Shown one piece after another: positions 55,175 through 64,000 of a stretch of 64,000 nucleotides of DNA. This DNA is from Stutzerimonas decontaminans (lineage in GTDB: Bacteria; Pseudomonadota; Gammaproteobacteria; Pseudomonadales; Pseudomonadaceae), in contig NZ_CP007509.1 in the NCBI RefSeq assembly GCF_000661915.1, positions 2,807,501 through 2,871,500 of the forward strand. The letters run 5' to 3'. Each line of letters begins with the position of its first letter. The stretch's first letter is position 1. A program made the translations under genes and the position numbers. The notes under the pieces are model-generated. The model saw only the letters and a program-made list of their open reading frames with translations, was not told where the DNA came from and ran no database searches.

Positions 55175-57712
55175 TTACTTGCCAGCAGGCGTCAGCAGCA
55201 GGCGCTGCGTGCCGTAGACCTTGTCGAGATTCTCCGTCTTGAACGGGAAGCTCATGTACTGTGCCTTCATCCACGCATCGATACCGTCAGCATAGTGCGG
55301 GCTGGCCGGGTTGCCGGACTGACCGGAACTATTGAGGCCGATCATCGGCTCGTCGCGACCGAAGTCGACGATGATGCGCATCGCCGGGATCAGCCAGGTA
55401 TCGAAGTTCGCCCCCATACTGTAGGCCGAAACGTTCAGCGTGCTGTGATCGCCACCCATGGCATAAGGGCCACGGTCCAGGTAACCGCCGATAGCGTTGA
55501 TCTTGCTGCGCTGGCTCGCCGGCATGTGCGGCGCCAGCTGCGTTGCGCCAGAGGTCCAGCTGGCGGTGTGCAGCTTGCCCCACTGCCACGCACTGCGATC
55601 GTTGCCCAGGCGGCTTTCGAGCAGACTCACTGCACCGGCAAGACTGCGTGCCAGAATCGCCGGCTTGTCTTCGGTTTGCGCAGTCTGCTGGTCGTTCCAG
55701 AACGGGCTGTCTTCGCGGCCGAGCAGATGATCGGCCTGTGCCGAATAGGACGTGTTGGCCGCCTGCACCAGCGCACGCCAGGCCGGCGAATCCTCTGGTC
55801 CCAGTTCGTCGAGGAATATCTGCCGCGCGCTTTCGTGCAAGAAGGCACCATACAGCGCGGCGTTGGCCGAATCCGCAGCCAGCTTGCCATCGAAGGCCAG
55901 CAACCGATCCAGCGCTTCACGCGCCTTGCTCCGCTCGGCGGCCGGCAGCGCATCGATCGCCTGGCGCAACGGTGCGGCCATACCCGGCGCCTCGAACATT
56001 GCCCTGAGCTTGGCGGCGAACGGGGTGACTTGGTCGTACTGCATGGCGATGGTGCTGCCGGTGTCGTGCTTGCCGCGGCCGGCCAATTCCGCCAGTCGCT
56101 CGTAGCGCTCAGGGCCGTACCAGGAGCTGGATAGCTGCATCCCGTAGCCACGCGGCACGCTGCGATGATTGGCGGTGCCGAGCCAACCCTGAATCGGGTC
56201 CTGGTCGTAGGGATGCAACATCGGGTCGGCGTAGCCATCCCAGTCATAGCGACCGTCCCAACCTGGCGACGGCACCAGCCCCAGCCCCTCGCGACGATTG
56301 GGAAAACGTCCGGTGACCTGCCAGCCAATTCCCTGCTGGTCGGCAAAGACGAGGTTCAGCGCGGCCGCGCGAATCTCGCGGGTCGCCTCGAAGGCCTGAT
56401 CGACCGACTGCGCGCGGGACAGATCGAAGAATGCATCCAGTGTGCGATCGGGTTCCAATTGCGTGGTCTTCAGCGCAAGGCCATAGCCGCTGCTGAGCTG
56501 GAGCGGCTGCAACGGATGCTTGCGCTCACCCAGCACCGTATTCAGCAGCGGCCCGTTGCGGGTCTCAAAGATGGTCTCGCGAATCGGCCGCTCACCTTTG
56601 ACGAAGTAGGTCTCGTGGCGCTCGCGGGCTGGCAGCCATTTACCATCGGCCAGATACATGAGGCGCGAGCCTTCCCGGCGTATCTGCTCTAGATAGAGGT
56701 CCTGGTTGTCACCCATGACCATGGTCATGCCCCAGCCGAGCTTGCCGTTGAAACCGGCCACCACCGCAGGCACGCCGGCGATGGTGACGCCGGCCGCCTG
56801 GAACTTCGGTGCGCGTATCTGCATGAAATTCCAATACGACGGCATCGACAGCGGCAAGTGTGTGTCATTGGCCAGGATTGGCTTGCCGCTGCGTGTATTG
56901 CTGCCGGCAATGGCCCAGTTGTTCGAAGCTGCCATGCCAGTCGGGGTCAATGCCACCAGAGGCTGCATGGCACGTTCGAGTGCTGCCAGCCCAGGCACGC
57001 TGCCACCCAGCTTCAAGCCCTCGAGCTTGCCCACCTCGTCGAACGGCAACGCCTCATCCGGATAGATCGGCAACAGCCAGGCCAGCTTGTCGCTCCCCAC
57101 CTTCTGCGCCATCAACAACGCCGCGACCTCTTCCTGCAGATTCTGTGACAGGCCGAAGTTGAGCAGGCAGAACACCAGCACCGAGTCCTCGGGCTTCCAG
57201 TATTCGGGCTTGTAGCCGGACTCGGCGAGGTCCATCGGCAGCTTGTCGCGGTGGCGATACAGGTAGGCGTTCACGCCGCGGGCATAGACCTCGAAGAACT
57301 TCTTCATCCGCGGCGAGGATTCGCGGTAGAGCAGCTCAGCGCTCTGGCGAAGATTCACCGCGCGCATGAAGCGGTCAGTCTCCAGCACACCCGGGCCGAC
57401 CATCTCTGCCAATCTACCCTGGGCCATCAGCCGCAAGCTGACCATCTGGCTCAGCCGATCGGTCGCGTGCACGTAACCCATCGAGAACAGCGCATCGTGG
57501 AACGAGGAGGTTTCGATCAGCGGCATGCCCAGCGAATTGCGCCGGATGCTCGCGCTGCCCGCCAGCCCGGTCAGCGGCTGGATCCCCTGCGCTGGCGGCA
57601 GGCTGGCACTGTAGCGGTTATCGAGATAGGCCTGACAACCGCCGAGGCCGGCCAGGCCGAGCGCGGCCCCCAGCGTCAGGCGAACCAGGGCGAACGGCAG
57701 ACGCAGAGACAT
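55175..57712 (-). CDS. Penicillin acylase-family (Ntn-hydrolase) lipoprotein, possibly an acyl-homoserine-lactone acylase
   Basis: An 845-residue precursor with a lipobox (GLAGLGGC, Cys26), an alpha subunit, a spacer and a beta subunit starting at the autocatalytic nucleophile Ser263 ([13 protein letters not shown]). Next come [36 protein letters not shown] and the beta-chain asparagine region. These features define the penicillin-G-acylase family, which includes the AHL acylases PvdQ and QuiP. Whether this one cleaves quorum signals, beta-lactams or other amides cannot be told. The start at 57712 has AGGAG upstream. It converges on trmO. Confidence 0.85.
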   Translation of the reverse strand: MSLRLPFALVRLTLGAALGLAGLGGCQAYLDNRYSASLPPAQGIQPLTGLAGSASIRRNSLGMPLIETSSFHDALFSMGYVHATDRLSQMVSLRLMAQGRLAEMVGPGVLETDRFMRAVNLRQSAELLYRESSPRMKKFFEVYARGVNAYLYRHRDKLPMDLAESGYKPEYWKPEDSVLVFCLLNFGLSQNLQEEVAALLMAQKVGSDKLAWLLPIYPDEALPFDEVGKLEGLKLGGSVPGLAALERAMQPLVALTPTGMAASNNWAIAGSNTRSGKPILANDTHLPLSMPSYWNFMQIRAPKFQAAGVTIAGVPAVVAGFNGKLGWGMTMVMGDNQDLYLEQIRREGSRLMYLADGKWLPARERHETYFVKGERPIRETIFETRNGPLLNTVLGERKHPLQPLQLSSGYGLALKTTQLEPDRTLDAFFDLSRAQSVDQAFEATREIRAAALNLVFADQQGIGWQVTGRFPNRREGLGLVPSPGWDGRYDWDGYADPMLHPYDQDPIQGWLGTANHRSVPRGYGMQLSSSWYGPERYERLAELAGRGKHDTGSTIAMQYDQVTPFAAKLRAMFEAPGMAAPLRQAIDALPAAERSKAREALDRLLAFDGKLAADSANAALYGAFLHESARQIFLDELGPEDSPAWRALVQAANTSYSAQADHLLGREDSPFWNDQQTAQTEDKPAILARSLAGAVSLLESRLGNDRSAWQWGKLHTASWTSGATQLAPHMPASQRSKINAIGGYLDRGPYAMGGDHSTLNVSAYSMGANFDTWLIPAMRIIVDFGRDEPMIGLNSSGQSGNPASPHYADGIDAWMKAQYMSFPFKTENLDKVYGTQRLLLTPAGK

Positions 57713-57786
57713 CGAAGACTCCTGTGCGAGCTTGGCAAGGGACGGCATGAAAGATTAGAGGGCGCGCGGCGAAGAAGATCGGTCGA

Positions 57787-58248
57787 TCAGGCCGCGTCGC
57801 GGGATTTTGGCAGAGCTTCGTCGAGCAGCCAACGGGCCGAACGCCGAGCCTCGGCCTTGTGCTGCAGCTCGAGGGCACTGAACTGCGCTTCATGTCGGCG
57901 CCGCTCCTGCTTGTCCAGCGCCTTCCAGGCTGCATGGGTCGGCACTTGCTCGGTCGCGTCGAACAGCTGCTGGAACACCTGACAACGAGGGTGCTGGCCC
58001 AGCGCAATATCATAGTTATCGAGCAGCACCTTGATGCGGATTGCCCCCTCGATAAGCGGCAACTGCCCGTCCAACAGGCTGCTGGCGAGAATCCGCAGAT
58101 CCTCGGCCAGCGCCGTCTGTTGCCTGGCTCGCGCCTCGACCTGCAAGCGCTCGTTGCGCCAGACACGACGCCAGAGGTACAGCGCATAACCGCCTAGCGC
58201 GGCAATCAGCAGCGCGGCGATAACGAACATACCGATGGCCAAGGTCAT
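57787..58248 (-). CDS. DUF2489-family membrane-anchored protein
   Basis: A 153-residue protein with an N-terminal transmembrane helix (LAIGMFVIAALLIAALGGYALYLW) followed by a charged helical cytoplasmic domain containing LRILASSLLDGQLPLIEGAIRIKVLLDNYD, the DUF2489 core. Function unknown. Its ATG (58248) lies seven bases beyond the stop of the SEC-C gene upstream, so the two are almost certainly co-translated. Confidence 0.8.
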   Translation of the reverse strand: MTLAIGMFVIAALLIAALGGYALYLWRRVWRNERLQVEARARQQTALAEDLRILASSLLDGQLPLIEGAIRIKVLLDNYDIALGQHPRCQVFQQLFDATEQVPTHAAWKALDKQERRRHEAQFSALELQHKAEARRSARWLLDEALPKSRDAA

Positions 58249-58255
58249 GACAGGC

Positions 58256-58444
58256 TCAGGCGCCATGACATTTCTTGTACTTTTTCTGGCTACCGCAAGG
58301 GCACGGGTCGTTGCGCCCGACATCCTTCCGCGGATTGCGCACAGGCTCATGGCTGTGATTGCAATGCGGCCCGTGAACATGGTGGTGATCATGGTCATGA
58401 TCGTGGTTGCAGTCGGGACCATGCACGTGGGGTTCTTGACTCAT
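58256..58444 (-). CDS. Small histidine-rich SEC-C metal-binding protein
   Basis: A 62-residue protein with an N-terminal His-rich segment ([20 protein letters not shown]) and a C-terminal SEC-C zinc motif ([19 protein letters not shown], CxCx8CH). It should bind zinc or another metal. GGAG lies nine bases before the ATG. The two repeated HxHGPxCNH units look like an internal duplication. It is grouped with the LEA14-like lipoprotein and DUF2489 genes on the same strand. Confidence 0.85.
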   Translation of the reverse strand: MSQEPHVHGPDCNHDHDHDHHHVHGPHCNHSHEPVRNPRKDVGRNDPCPCGSQKKYKKCHGA

Positions 58445-58451
58445 CTGGGTA

Positions 58452-58949
58452 CTACTCCGGAATAAAGTTGCCCGGGATTATCTCGCCATTGTTGGAAATG
58501 TGCACGCGCCGCCCCCCCATAAGCCCGGTCTTGAGCTCACCAGCAAGGCGGTAGCTGATTGGGCGGTCCGGCTTCTCCAGTAACCGCACGATGTACTTCA
58601 TGTGCCGCCACAGATTGGTGTGAACCGGCACCTCGTAGTATTCGAAGCTATTGGCCGGAATGGTCAGCCAGCCACTGGATTCGCCGCTGGCAAGCTCTAC
58701 GTCATTGAGATGGACGGTGTAGATCAACCCACGCACCGGCAGGCTGTGATCATTTGGGTTGTCTATGCGAAAACGCAGCATGAACTGCTGTTCCAGCAGC
58801 CTCGCCTTGATGATATCGACCTTGGTGAGTTCGACCTCGGGATCCTTGAAATTTCCCGAGAACCAGGTCGAGCATCCGGCCATGCCGCCAAGCAGGCTGA
58901 GTAACACGACCGTTCTAAATATTCTTATTGTGCGTGCCTGGCAAAACAT
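58452..58949 (-). CDS. LEA14-like (LEA type 2) lipoprotein
   Basis: A 165-residue lipoprotein: signal peptide ending in LGGMAGC, then a LEA14/WHy-type beta-sandwich domain ([45 protein letters not shown]). The start at 58949 has GGAG nine bases upstream; an in-frame ATG at 59000 is less likely. Such proteins are linked with desiccation or osmotic stress, but the bacterial function is not established. It lies seven bases before the SEC-C gene. Confidence 0.85.
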   Translation of the reverse strand: MFCQARTIRIFRTVVLLSLLGGMAGCSTWFSGNFKDPEVELTKVDIIKARLLEQQFMLRFRIDNPNDHSLPVRGLIYTVHLNDVELASGESSGWLTIPANSFEYYEVPVHTNLWRHMKYIVRLLEKPDRPISYRLAGELKTGLMGGRRVHISNNGEIIPGNFIPE

Positions 58950-59092
58950 TCCGGTACTCCAAAGGACGGCCAAGTGTAGCAAGCAGCTTGCTTGCCGCAA
59001 TGGGGGGCCGCAGCAAAAATACCAGTCTCAGGCCGCAATATGACAACGACGTTTCAGACAAAGCGCACCCGCAGCTCAGCGCTGCAGATCGA

Positions 59093-59854
<762 letters not shown>

Positions 59855-60853
59855 TCAGTCGATCAGATCGGCTGCTTTCAGCGCGCCAATGGCGTCTAGC
59901 CAACGAGGGTCCTGCTTGTAATCGGCGACGCTGCAAGTGCGGCTGCGCATGCCTGCGAGCATAGGCGAAGGCGTTACCTGCAGGCGCTGTAGCGCAGCCA
60001 ATGCCAACTCTGCTGCAGCTCGGTCGTTGCACACCAGGCCCATGTCGCAGCCTGCGGTCATTGCCGCCTGGATCCGGTCGGCGGCATCGCCGACGACATG
60101 CGCACCAGCCATCGACAGATCGTCACTGAAGATCACGCCCTGGAAGCCGAATTCGCCGCGCAGGATGTCCTGCAGCCATCGCCGCGAAAAGCCTGCGGGC
60201 TGATCGTCGACCTGAGGATAGATCACATGCGCCGGCATGATGGCATCGAGCGTGCCGCTAAGCGCCTTGAAAGGAATTAGATCACGGCTGCGCAGTTCCT
60301 CAAGACTTCGCTCATCTACCGGGATAGCGACATGGGAATCGGCCTCCGCCCAGCCATGACCGGGAAAGTGCTTGCCGGTTGCAGCCATACCCGCCGCGTG
60401 CATTCCACGAATGAACGCATCGATCAGCACGACGGCAGCCTGCGGATCGCCTTCGAATGCACGCGTTCCAACCACCGCACTGCGCTGATGATCAAGGTCG
60501 AGAACCGGCGCGAAGCTGAAGTCCAGGCCCACAGCGAGCACCTCGCTTGCCATCACCCAACCACAGGCTTCCGCCAGCCGCGGCGCATCAGCGCAGCGCG
60601 CCAGTTCACGCATCGCCGGAAGCTTCACGAATCCCTGGCGCAGTCGCTGAACCCGACCGCCTTCCTGATCCACCGCCAATAGCAGATCCGGCCGGAGCGC
60701 ACGAATCGAACGACACAGCTCGTCGACCTGGCGCGGGTCCTCGATGTTGCGCGCAAACAGAATGAGTCCGCCAACCTCGGGTTGGCGCAGCAGCTGGCGA
60801 TCCTCGGCAGTCAGCCAGGTCCCGGCAATGTCCAGCATCAGTGAACCGTGCAT
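59855..60853 (-). CDS. nagZ: Beta-N-acetylhexosaminidase NagZ
   Basis: A cytoplasmic GH3 enzyme that removes GlcNAc from anhydro-muropeptides in wall recycling and so affects AmpC induction. The 332-residue protein has LLLAVDQEGGRVQRLRQGF, the mobile catalytic loop with the Asp-His pair (GKHFPGHGWAEADSHVAIP) and the nucleophile in VIFSDDLSMAGA. The start MHGSLMLDIAGTWL is standard. It lies in its usual Pseudomonas neighbourhood near psrA and lexA. Confidence 0.96.
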   Translation of the reverse strand: MHGSLMLDIAGTWLTAEDRQLLRQPEVGGLILFARNIEDPRQVDELCRSIRALRPDLLLAVDQEGGRVQRLRQGFVKLPAMRELARCADAPRLAEACGWVMASEVLAVGLDFSFAPVLDLDHQRSAVVGTRAFEGDPQAAVVLIDAFIRGMHAAGMAATGKHFPGHGWAEADSHVAIPVDERSLEELRSRDLIPFKALSGTLDAIMPAHVIYPQVDDQPAGFSRRWLQDILRGEFGFQGVIFSDDLSMAGAHVVGDAADRIQAAMTAGCDMGLVCNDRAAAELALAALQRLQVTPSPMLAGMRSRTCSVADYKQDPRWLDAIGALKAADLID

Positions 60854-60868
60854 ATGCAGAAGGAATCC

Positions 60869-61393
60869 TTATTCGAGTTCAACGGCAGCCCAATCGGGAC
60901 AGGGCGCCTCGTCGATGCGCACCGCACAGTGGGGCGGCACCCATGGGAAGAGTTGGAGCAGATCGGCGTTGCGCATACGAACGCAACCGTGAGAAAGCGG
61001 CACACCCATCGGCTCGCAATCCGGAGTCCCGTGAATGTAGATGTAACGACGGAAGGTATCGACCTGCCCCCGGCGATTGACTCCCGGCTCGGACCCGCTG
61101 AGCCAGAGAATCCGGGTCAGTATCCAGTCACGACCGGGGAAACTCTCGTGTAGATCAGGGGACCAGATCTCCCCAGTCCAACGCCGCCCTCGCAATACGG
61201 CGCCCTGAGGCAAGCCGTCACCGATACGCGCACGCACCTGGTGCAGACCACGCGGCGTGCAGCCGGAACCGTTCTGCTCACCGACTCCATTACGAGCGGT
61301 GGACACGGGAAAGCGCAGACGCAGCTGCCCTTCGGCAAAACCGTAGAGCTGCTGATCGGCGATGGAGATATGCAGGAAATCGAGAAGTGCCAT
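60869..61393 (-). CDS. L,D-transpeptidase (YkuD domain) family protein
   Basis: A 174-residue YkuD-domain protein with the catalytic signature: His121 in YIYIHGTPDCEPMG and SHGCVRM with His135 and Cys137. The N-terminus (LLDFLHISIADQQLYGFAEGQLRLRFPVSTA) is the first YkuD strand. No signal peptide is seen, which is unusual for a wall-crosslinking enzyme; either it acts in the cytoplasm on muropeptides or the true start is elsewhere. It lies 15 bp before nagZ, a wall-recycling gene, on the same strand. Confidence 0.88.
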   Translation of the reverse strand: MALLDFLHISIADQQLYGFAEGQLRLRFPVSTARNGVGEQNGSGCTPRGLHQVRARIGDGLPQGAVLRGRRWTGEIWSPDLHESFPGRDWILTRILWLSGSEPGVNRRGQVDTFRRYIYIHGTPDCEPMGVPLSHGCVRMRNADLLQLFPWVPPHCAVRIDEAPCPDWAAVELE

Positions 61394-61432
61394 GGGCGGC
61401 TAGCTTAGCCGATCGCCCGGCAGGCTTGTAGC

Positions 61433-62140
61433 TCAAGCCTTAGCCGGAATGGCCACCGCGTTGCGCCGCGCGATTGGTTGCGCCGCAGCGAGCGTATTGT
61501 CGTCGATGCCGCTGTCGGCGCGCATGCCGGCCGCTAGGAACGGCACCATCATGCGCATGACCTGCTCGATCGAGGTCCGTACGCCAAAGTCGTTTTCGGA
61601 AATCGCGCGTAGCGCTTTGATACCCGACATGCTGAACGCCGCCGCACCAAGCATGAAGTGCACGCGCCAGAACAGCTCGATGGGCGGGATAGCTGGCGCC
61701 GCGTCGTGGACCTTGAGCATGTACCGACGAAACACCTTGCCGTACATGTCTTCCAGATAACGGCGCAGGTGGCCCTGGCTCTGACTGAAAGAAAGGCCCA
61801 GCAGGCGCATGAAGATGGACAGATCATCGCCACTGCGTGGCTTGACGGCCAAAGCCTGCTCAACAAGGATCTCCAGCAGCTCTTCGAGCGTATCCTTCTT
61901 GTCGGTCAGTGCCTCGCGGCGGTCCAGCTCACGCTCCAGGCTAGCGCAGAAGGGCCCGAGAAAACGCGAAAAAACCGCCTGGATCAGCGCCTTCTTCGAA
62001 CCGAAGTGATAGTTCACCGCCGCCAGATTGACGCCAGCCTTGCTGGTGATCAGACGAAGCGAGGTTTCGGCGAAGCCCTTTTCCGCGAACAGCTGTTCCG
62101 CTGCATCAAGAATGCGCTCAACTGTTTCCGACTGCGCCAT
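61433..62140 (-). CDS. psrA: TetR-family regulator PsrA
   Basis: A 235-residue TetR-type regulator with an N-terminal helix-turn-helix (TVERILDAAEQLFAEKGFAETSLRLITSKAGVNLAAVNYHFGSKKALI). PsrA binds long-chain fatty acids, controls beta-oxidation genes and activates rpoS in Pseudomonas. The assignment rests on sequence and on its position divergent from lexA. The start MAQSETV at 62140 has GGAGGGG upstream; six codons further upstream are not needed. In the promoter region, GAAAC..GTTTC-type half-sites around 62160-62185 are the expected place for autoregulation. Confidence 0.92.
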   Translation of the reverse strand: MAQSETVERILDAAEQLFAEKGFAETSLRLITSKAGVNLAAVNYHFGSKKALIQAVFSRFLGPFCASLERELDRREALTDKKDTLEELLEILVEQALAVKPRSGDDLSIFMRLLGLSFSQSQGHLRRYLEDMYGKVFRRYMLKVHDAAPAIPPIELFWRVHFMLGAAAFSMSGIKALRAISENDFGVRTSIEQVMRMMVPFLAAGMRADSGIDDNTLAAAQPIARRNAVAIPAKA

Positions 62141-62161
62141 GCCCCCTCCGAAAGACAAACA

Positions 62162-62184
62162 ACTGTTTGAAACTTACGTTTCAC
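62162..62184. promoter_or_regulatory. Probable PsrA autoregulatory operator
   Basis: ACTGTTTGAAACTTACGTTTCA just upstream of psrA contains GAAAC-N4-GTTTC (GAAACTTACGTTTC), the established PsrA binding pattern G/CAAAC(N2-4)GTTTG/C. It fits autorepression of psrA. Confidence 0.7.
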
Positions 62185-62305
62185 CGACCGGCAAGTCAAC
62201 CACGAAACGCCTTGTGGCACTAGCGTCATTGTCGCAGACAGCGCATGCGGCGAGCCGCATACCATCACCACCCGCCGTCAATCATTCGTTGCCAAGGTCG
62301 GATCA

Positions 62306-62321
62306 CTGTATATAATCCCAG
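62306..62321 (+). promoter_or_regulatory. LexA box (SOS box) 1
   Basis: CTGTATATAATCCCAG fits CTG-N10-CAG; it overlaps a TATAAT -10 box of the lexA promoter. Confidence 0.85.
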
Positions 62322-62324
62322 TCA

Positions 62325-62340
62325 CTGTATAAAAGAACAG
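62325..62340 (+). promoter_or_regulatory. LexA box (SOS box) 2
   Basis: CTGTATAAAAGAACAG fits CTG-N10-CAG, four bases after the first box and eight bases before the lexA start codon. Two adjacent boxes allow tight autorepression. Confidence 0.88.
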
Positions 62341-62348
62341 AGACCGAC

Positions 62349-62957
62349 ATGATCAAGCTGACGCCTCGCCAGACGGAAATCCTCGCCTTCATCAAGCGGT
62401 GCCTGGAAGACAACGGGTATCCGCCCACACGCGCAGAGATCGCTCAAGAGCTCGGCTTCAAGTCGCCCAACGCGGCCGAGGAACATCTCAAGGCGCTTGC
62501 CCGTAAAGGCGCTATCGAGATGACGCCCGGCGCATCCCGCGGGATACGTATTCCGGACTTCGAACCCGCCGCTTCCGAGAACGGCCTGCCGATCATCGGC
62601 CGCGTCGCTGCCGGCGCGCCGATTCTGGCGCAGCAACATGTCGAAGAATCCTGCCAGATCAGTCCTGCTTTTTTCCATCCGCGTGCTGATTATCTGCTGC
62701 GCGTCCATGGCATGAGCATGAAGGATGTCGGCATCTTCGATGGCGACCTGCTGGCGGTGCACACCACCCGCGAAGCACGCAACGGCCAGATCGTGGTTGC
62801 TCGTGTCGGTGACGAAGTCACGGTGAAACGCTTCAAGCGTGACGGCAAGAAGGTCTGGCTGCTGGCTGAAAACCCCGAGTTCGCGCCCATCGAGGTGGAC
62901 CTCGAACAGCAAGATCTGGTGATAGAAGGCTTGAGTGTCGGCGTCATCCGCCGCTAA
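62349..62957 (+). CDS. lexA: LexA repressor
   Basis: LexA represses the SOS regulon and cleaves itself when RecA is activated. The 202-residue protein has the winged-helix DNA-binding domain ([34 protein letters not shown]), the cleavage site Ala88-Gly89 (RVAAGAP), and the Ser123 (HGMSM) and Lys160 (VTVKRF) catalytic dyad. Two SOS boxes precede it. It is followed 11 bp later by a sulA-like gene, the standard Pseudomonas SOS operon. Confidence 0.98.
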   Translation: MIKLTPRQTEILAFIKRCLEDNGYPPTRAEIAQELGFKSPNAAEEHLKALARKGAIEMTPGASRGIRIPDFEPAASENGLPIIGRVAAGAPILAQQHVEESCQISPAFFHPRADYLLRVHGMSMKDVGIFDGDLLAVHTTREARNGQIVVARVGDEVTVKRFKRDGKKVWLLAENPEFAPIEVDLEQQDLVIEGLSVGVIRR

Positions 62958-62968
62958 GGAGAAGGTTT

Positions 62969-63445
62969 ATGCAGTATCAGACCAGTACTTCCCGGCCCCA
63001 ACTTTCGTTGTTCGACGGCGTTATAGCGCACAGCCTGGCACCGTTCGGCAGTCTGAAACCACATAACAAACCCGAGCAGGACAAGGAATATCTGAGCGAG
63101 TTGAGCCTGAGCGGCAGCAGCGAACACTGTCACTTGCTGCTCGCCCCTATCCTGCGTGAGCTCGGCGATGCGGCAGACAGTCGATGGCTAACGCTGATCG
63201 CCCCGCCTGCTTTCCTCTCGCAGAACTGGCTGCGCAAATGCGGCCTGAATCGCGAGCGCATCATCCTGCTGCAACCCCGCGACGCCGAAGGTGCGCTGGA
63301 GCTCGCCTGCAAAGCGCTGGCCTCAGGTTGTAGCCATACCGTGGTCAGCTGGTTCGGCCAGCTCGAGGGCGCAACACGTAGCAAACTGCGCGCTGCTGCC
63401 AGCCTTGGCGAAGCTCAGAGTCTGAACATTCGTCTGGGATGTTGA
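62969..63445 (+). CDS. sulA: SulA-family cell division inhibitor
   Basis: A 158-residue SulA-like protein. SulA binds FtsZ and stops septation during SOS. The RecA-like core is recognisable (EHCHLLLAPILRELGDAADSRWLTLIAPP, NWLRKCGLNRERIILLQPRDAEGALELACKALASGCSHTVVSWFGQL). It follows lexA closely with AAGGAGAAG before the ATG and must be co-induced with it. The N-terminal 40 residues are poorly conserved, as is normal for the family. Confidence 0.9.
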   Translation: MQYQTSTSRPQLSLFDGVIAHSLAPFGSLKPHNKPEQDKEYLSELSLSGSSEHCHLLLAPILRELGDAADSRWLTLIAPPAFLSQNWLRKCGLNRERIILLQPRDAEGALELACKALASGCSHTVVSWFGQLEGATRSKLRAAASLGEAQSLNIRLGC

Positions 63446-63517
63446 GCTACACAGCACAGGGACGTGCTGCCAAATCCGGATGGGATCCTGAGGCTACAGC
63501 ACTCGTCAGTAGCTCAC

Positions 63518-63757
63518 TCAGTGCAGAACTCGCGGCTCATCATGGTCATGCTCGAAATCCCCTTCCGACATGCGCCCGGCCATCTGAACGCCGACGTTGA
63601 ACATCGCCTTGGCAATCTCGACGTGCTGACCCTGCAGAAACAGCTTGGCGTCGTCGGAGAAATCCAGCGTGACCAGCACCTCTTCGTCCTCGGCACGACG
63701 GAGCACAATGCGCCCGTCAGGTAGCTCGACGATTTCCAGAAAAGATGATGTAGGCAT
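63518..63757 (-). CDS. Small conserved hypothetical protein (PA3009-like)
   Basis: A 79-residue acidic protein starting MPTSSFLEIVELPDGRIVLRRAEDEEVLVTLDFSDDAKLFLQG and ending in a His/Asp-rich tail (EGDFEHDHDEPRVLH). It corresponds to the short hypothetical gene that follows sulA in pseudomonads. The start at 63757 has GGAGCTGG upstream; longer in-frame readings lack similar support. No function is known. Confidence 0.75.
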   Translation of the reverse strand: MPTSSFLEIVELPDGRIVLRRAEDEEVLVTLDFSDDAKLFLQGQHVEIAKAMFNVGVQMAGRMSEGDFEHDHDEPRVLH

Positions 63758-63964
63758 GGACCAGCTCCGCGTGAAAGGCGTCCATTGTAACAGCCGTCCA
63801 GCCCCAGGGCAGCCTTTGCTGGCCTCGAGCGCTCTCTCCCCGTTCAGATCGCAACACAGTGCGATCTCGCCGCCTGACAGTAAAAACGATGCACTCATGG
63901 GGTCCGACACGTAGCATGCGCTAAAAAAACGTGCACGCCGCCCCGTGCGCGATAAGGACTGCGT

Positions 63965-64000
63965 ATGACCACCCGTACCTTGCTGCTTACCGCCCTGGCC
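63965..64000 (+). CDS. Start of an exported protein, cut by window edge
   Basis: ATG 63965 preceded by AAGGA opens MTTRTLLLTALA, the beginning of a signal peptide or membrane helix. Only 12 codons are present, so the product cannot be identified. Confidence 0.45.
   Translation, partial: MTTRTLLLTALA

Overview
The window comes from the chromosome of a high-GC gammaproteobacterium of the Pseudomonas/Stutzerimonas (P. stutzeri-like) group. The evidence is gene order: leuC-leuD-leuB-asd-asd homologue-fimV-truA-trpF-accD at the left, and nagZ-psrA-lexA-sulA at the right, are Pseudomonas core neighbourhoods (family knowledge), and every protein sequence fits that group. The strain itself cannot be named from the sequence.

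Layout. (1) 1-14.8 kb is core genome: leucine and lysine/threonine biosynthesis, FimV, tRNA modification (truA, dusC), a LysR regulator facing leuC, a small heat-shock protein and a few small secreted or membrane proteins. (2) 14.8-15.2 kb holds two identical initiator tRNA genes, each with its own promoter and terminator. (3) 15.7-34.5 kb is an exopolysaccharide/O-unit locus of 17 genes on one strand. Its leader carries two ops-type elements (core GCGGTAGCTT, 120 bp apart) and the locus encodes its own RfaH, so it looks like a self-contained RfaH-antiterminated operon. It has a Wzx flippase, a Wzy-like polymerase, a Wzc-type tyrosine kinase, five glycosyltransferases, an aminotransferase, a WbqC-like protein, two acyltransferases, a PslG-like glycoside hydrolase, a 2OG-Fe(II) oxygenase-like first gene and two small orphan proteins. 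No priming sugar transferase or Wza-type outer-membrane exporter lies in the window.

(4) 34.65-45.99 kb is an accessory island bounded by two rimO 5' ends: a 15-codon remnant with promoter at the left and the intact rimO at the right. Inside are a TerC/Alx pseudogene with an internal deletion, a small lipoprotein, a short tyrosine recombinase framed by near-perfect inverted repeats, a short run of integron-type gene cassettes with attC sites and no integron integrase, a 186-bp MITE-like element, and a single 2019-residue STAND NTPase with an N-terminal Cap4/DUF4297-like nuclease motif and a helical-repeat C-terminus. That last gene has the architecture of Avs-type antiviral proteins and is the best candidate for a new defence system here.

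(5) 45.9-64 kb returns to core genome: rimO, a choline-to-betaine locus (betT, betB, betA) without betI, a solitary trpB, trmO, a lipoprotein penicillin-acylase-family enzyme, purine salvage (mtnP), wall recycling (nagZ), an L,D-transpeptidase-fold protein, psrA, and the SOS pair lexA-sulA under two LexA boxes.
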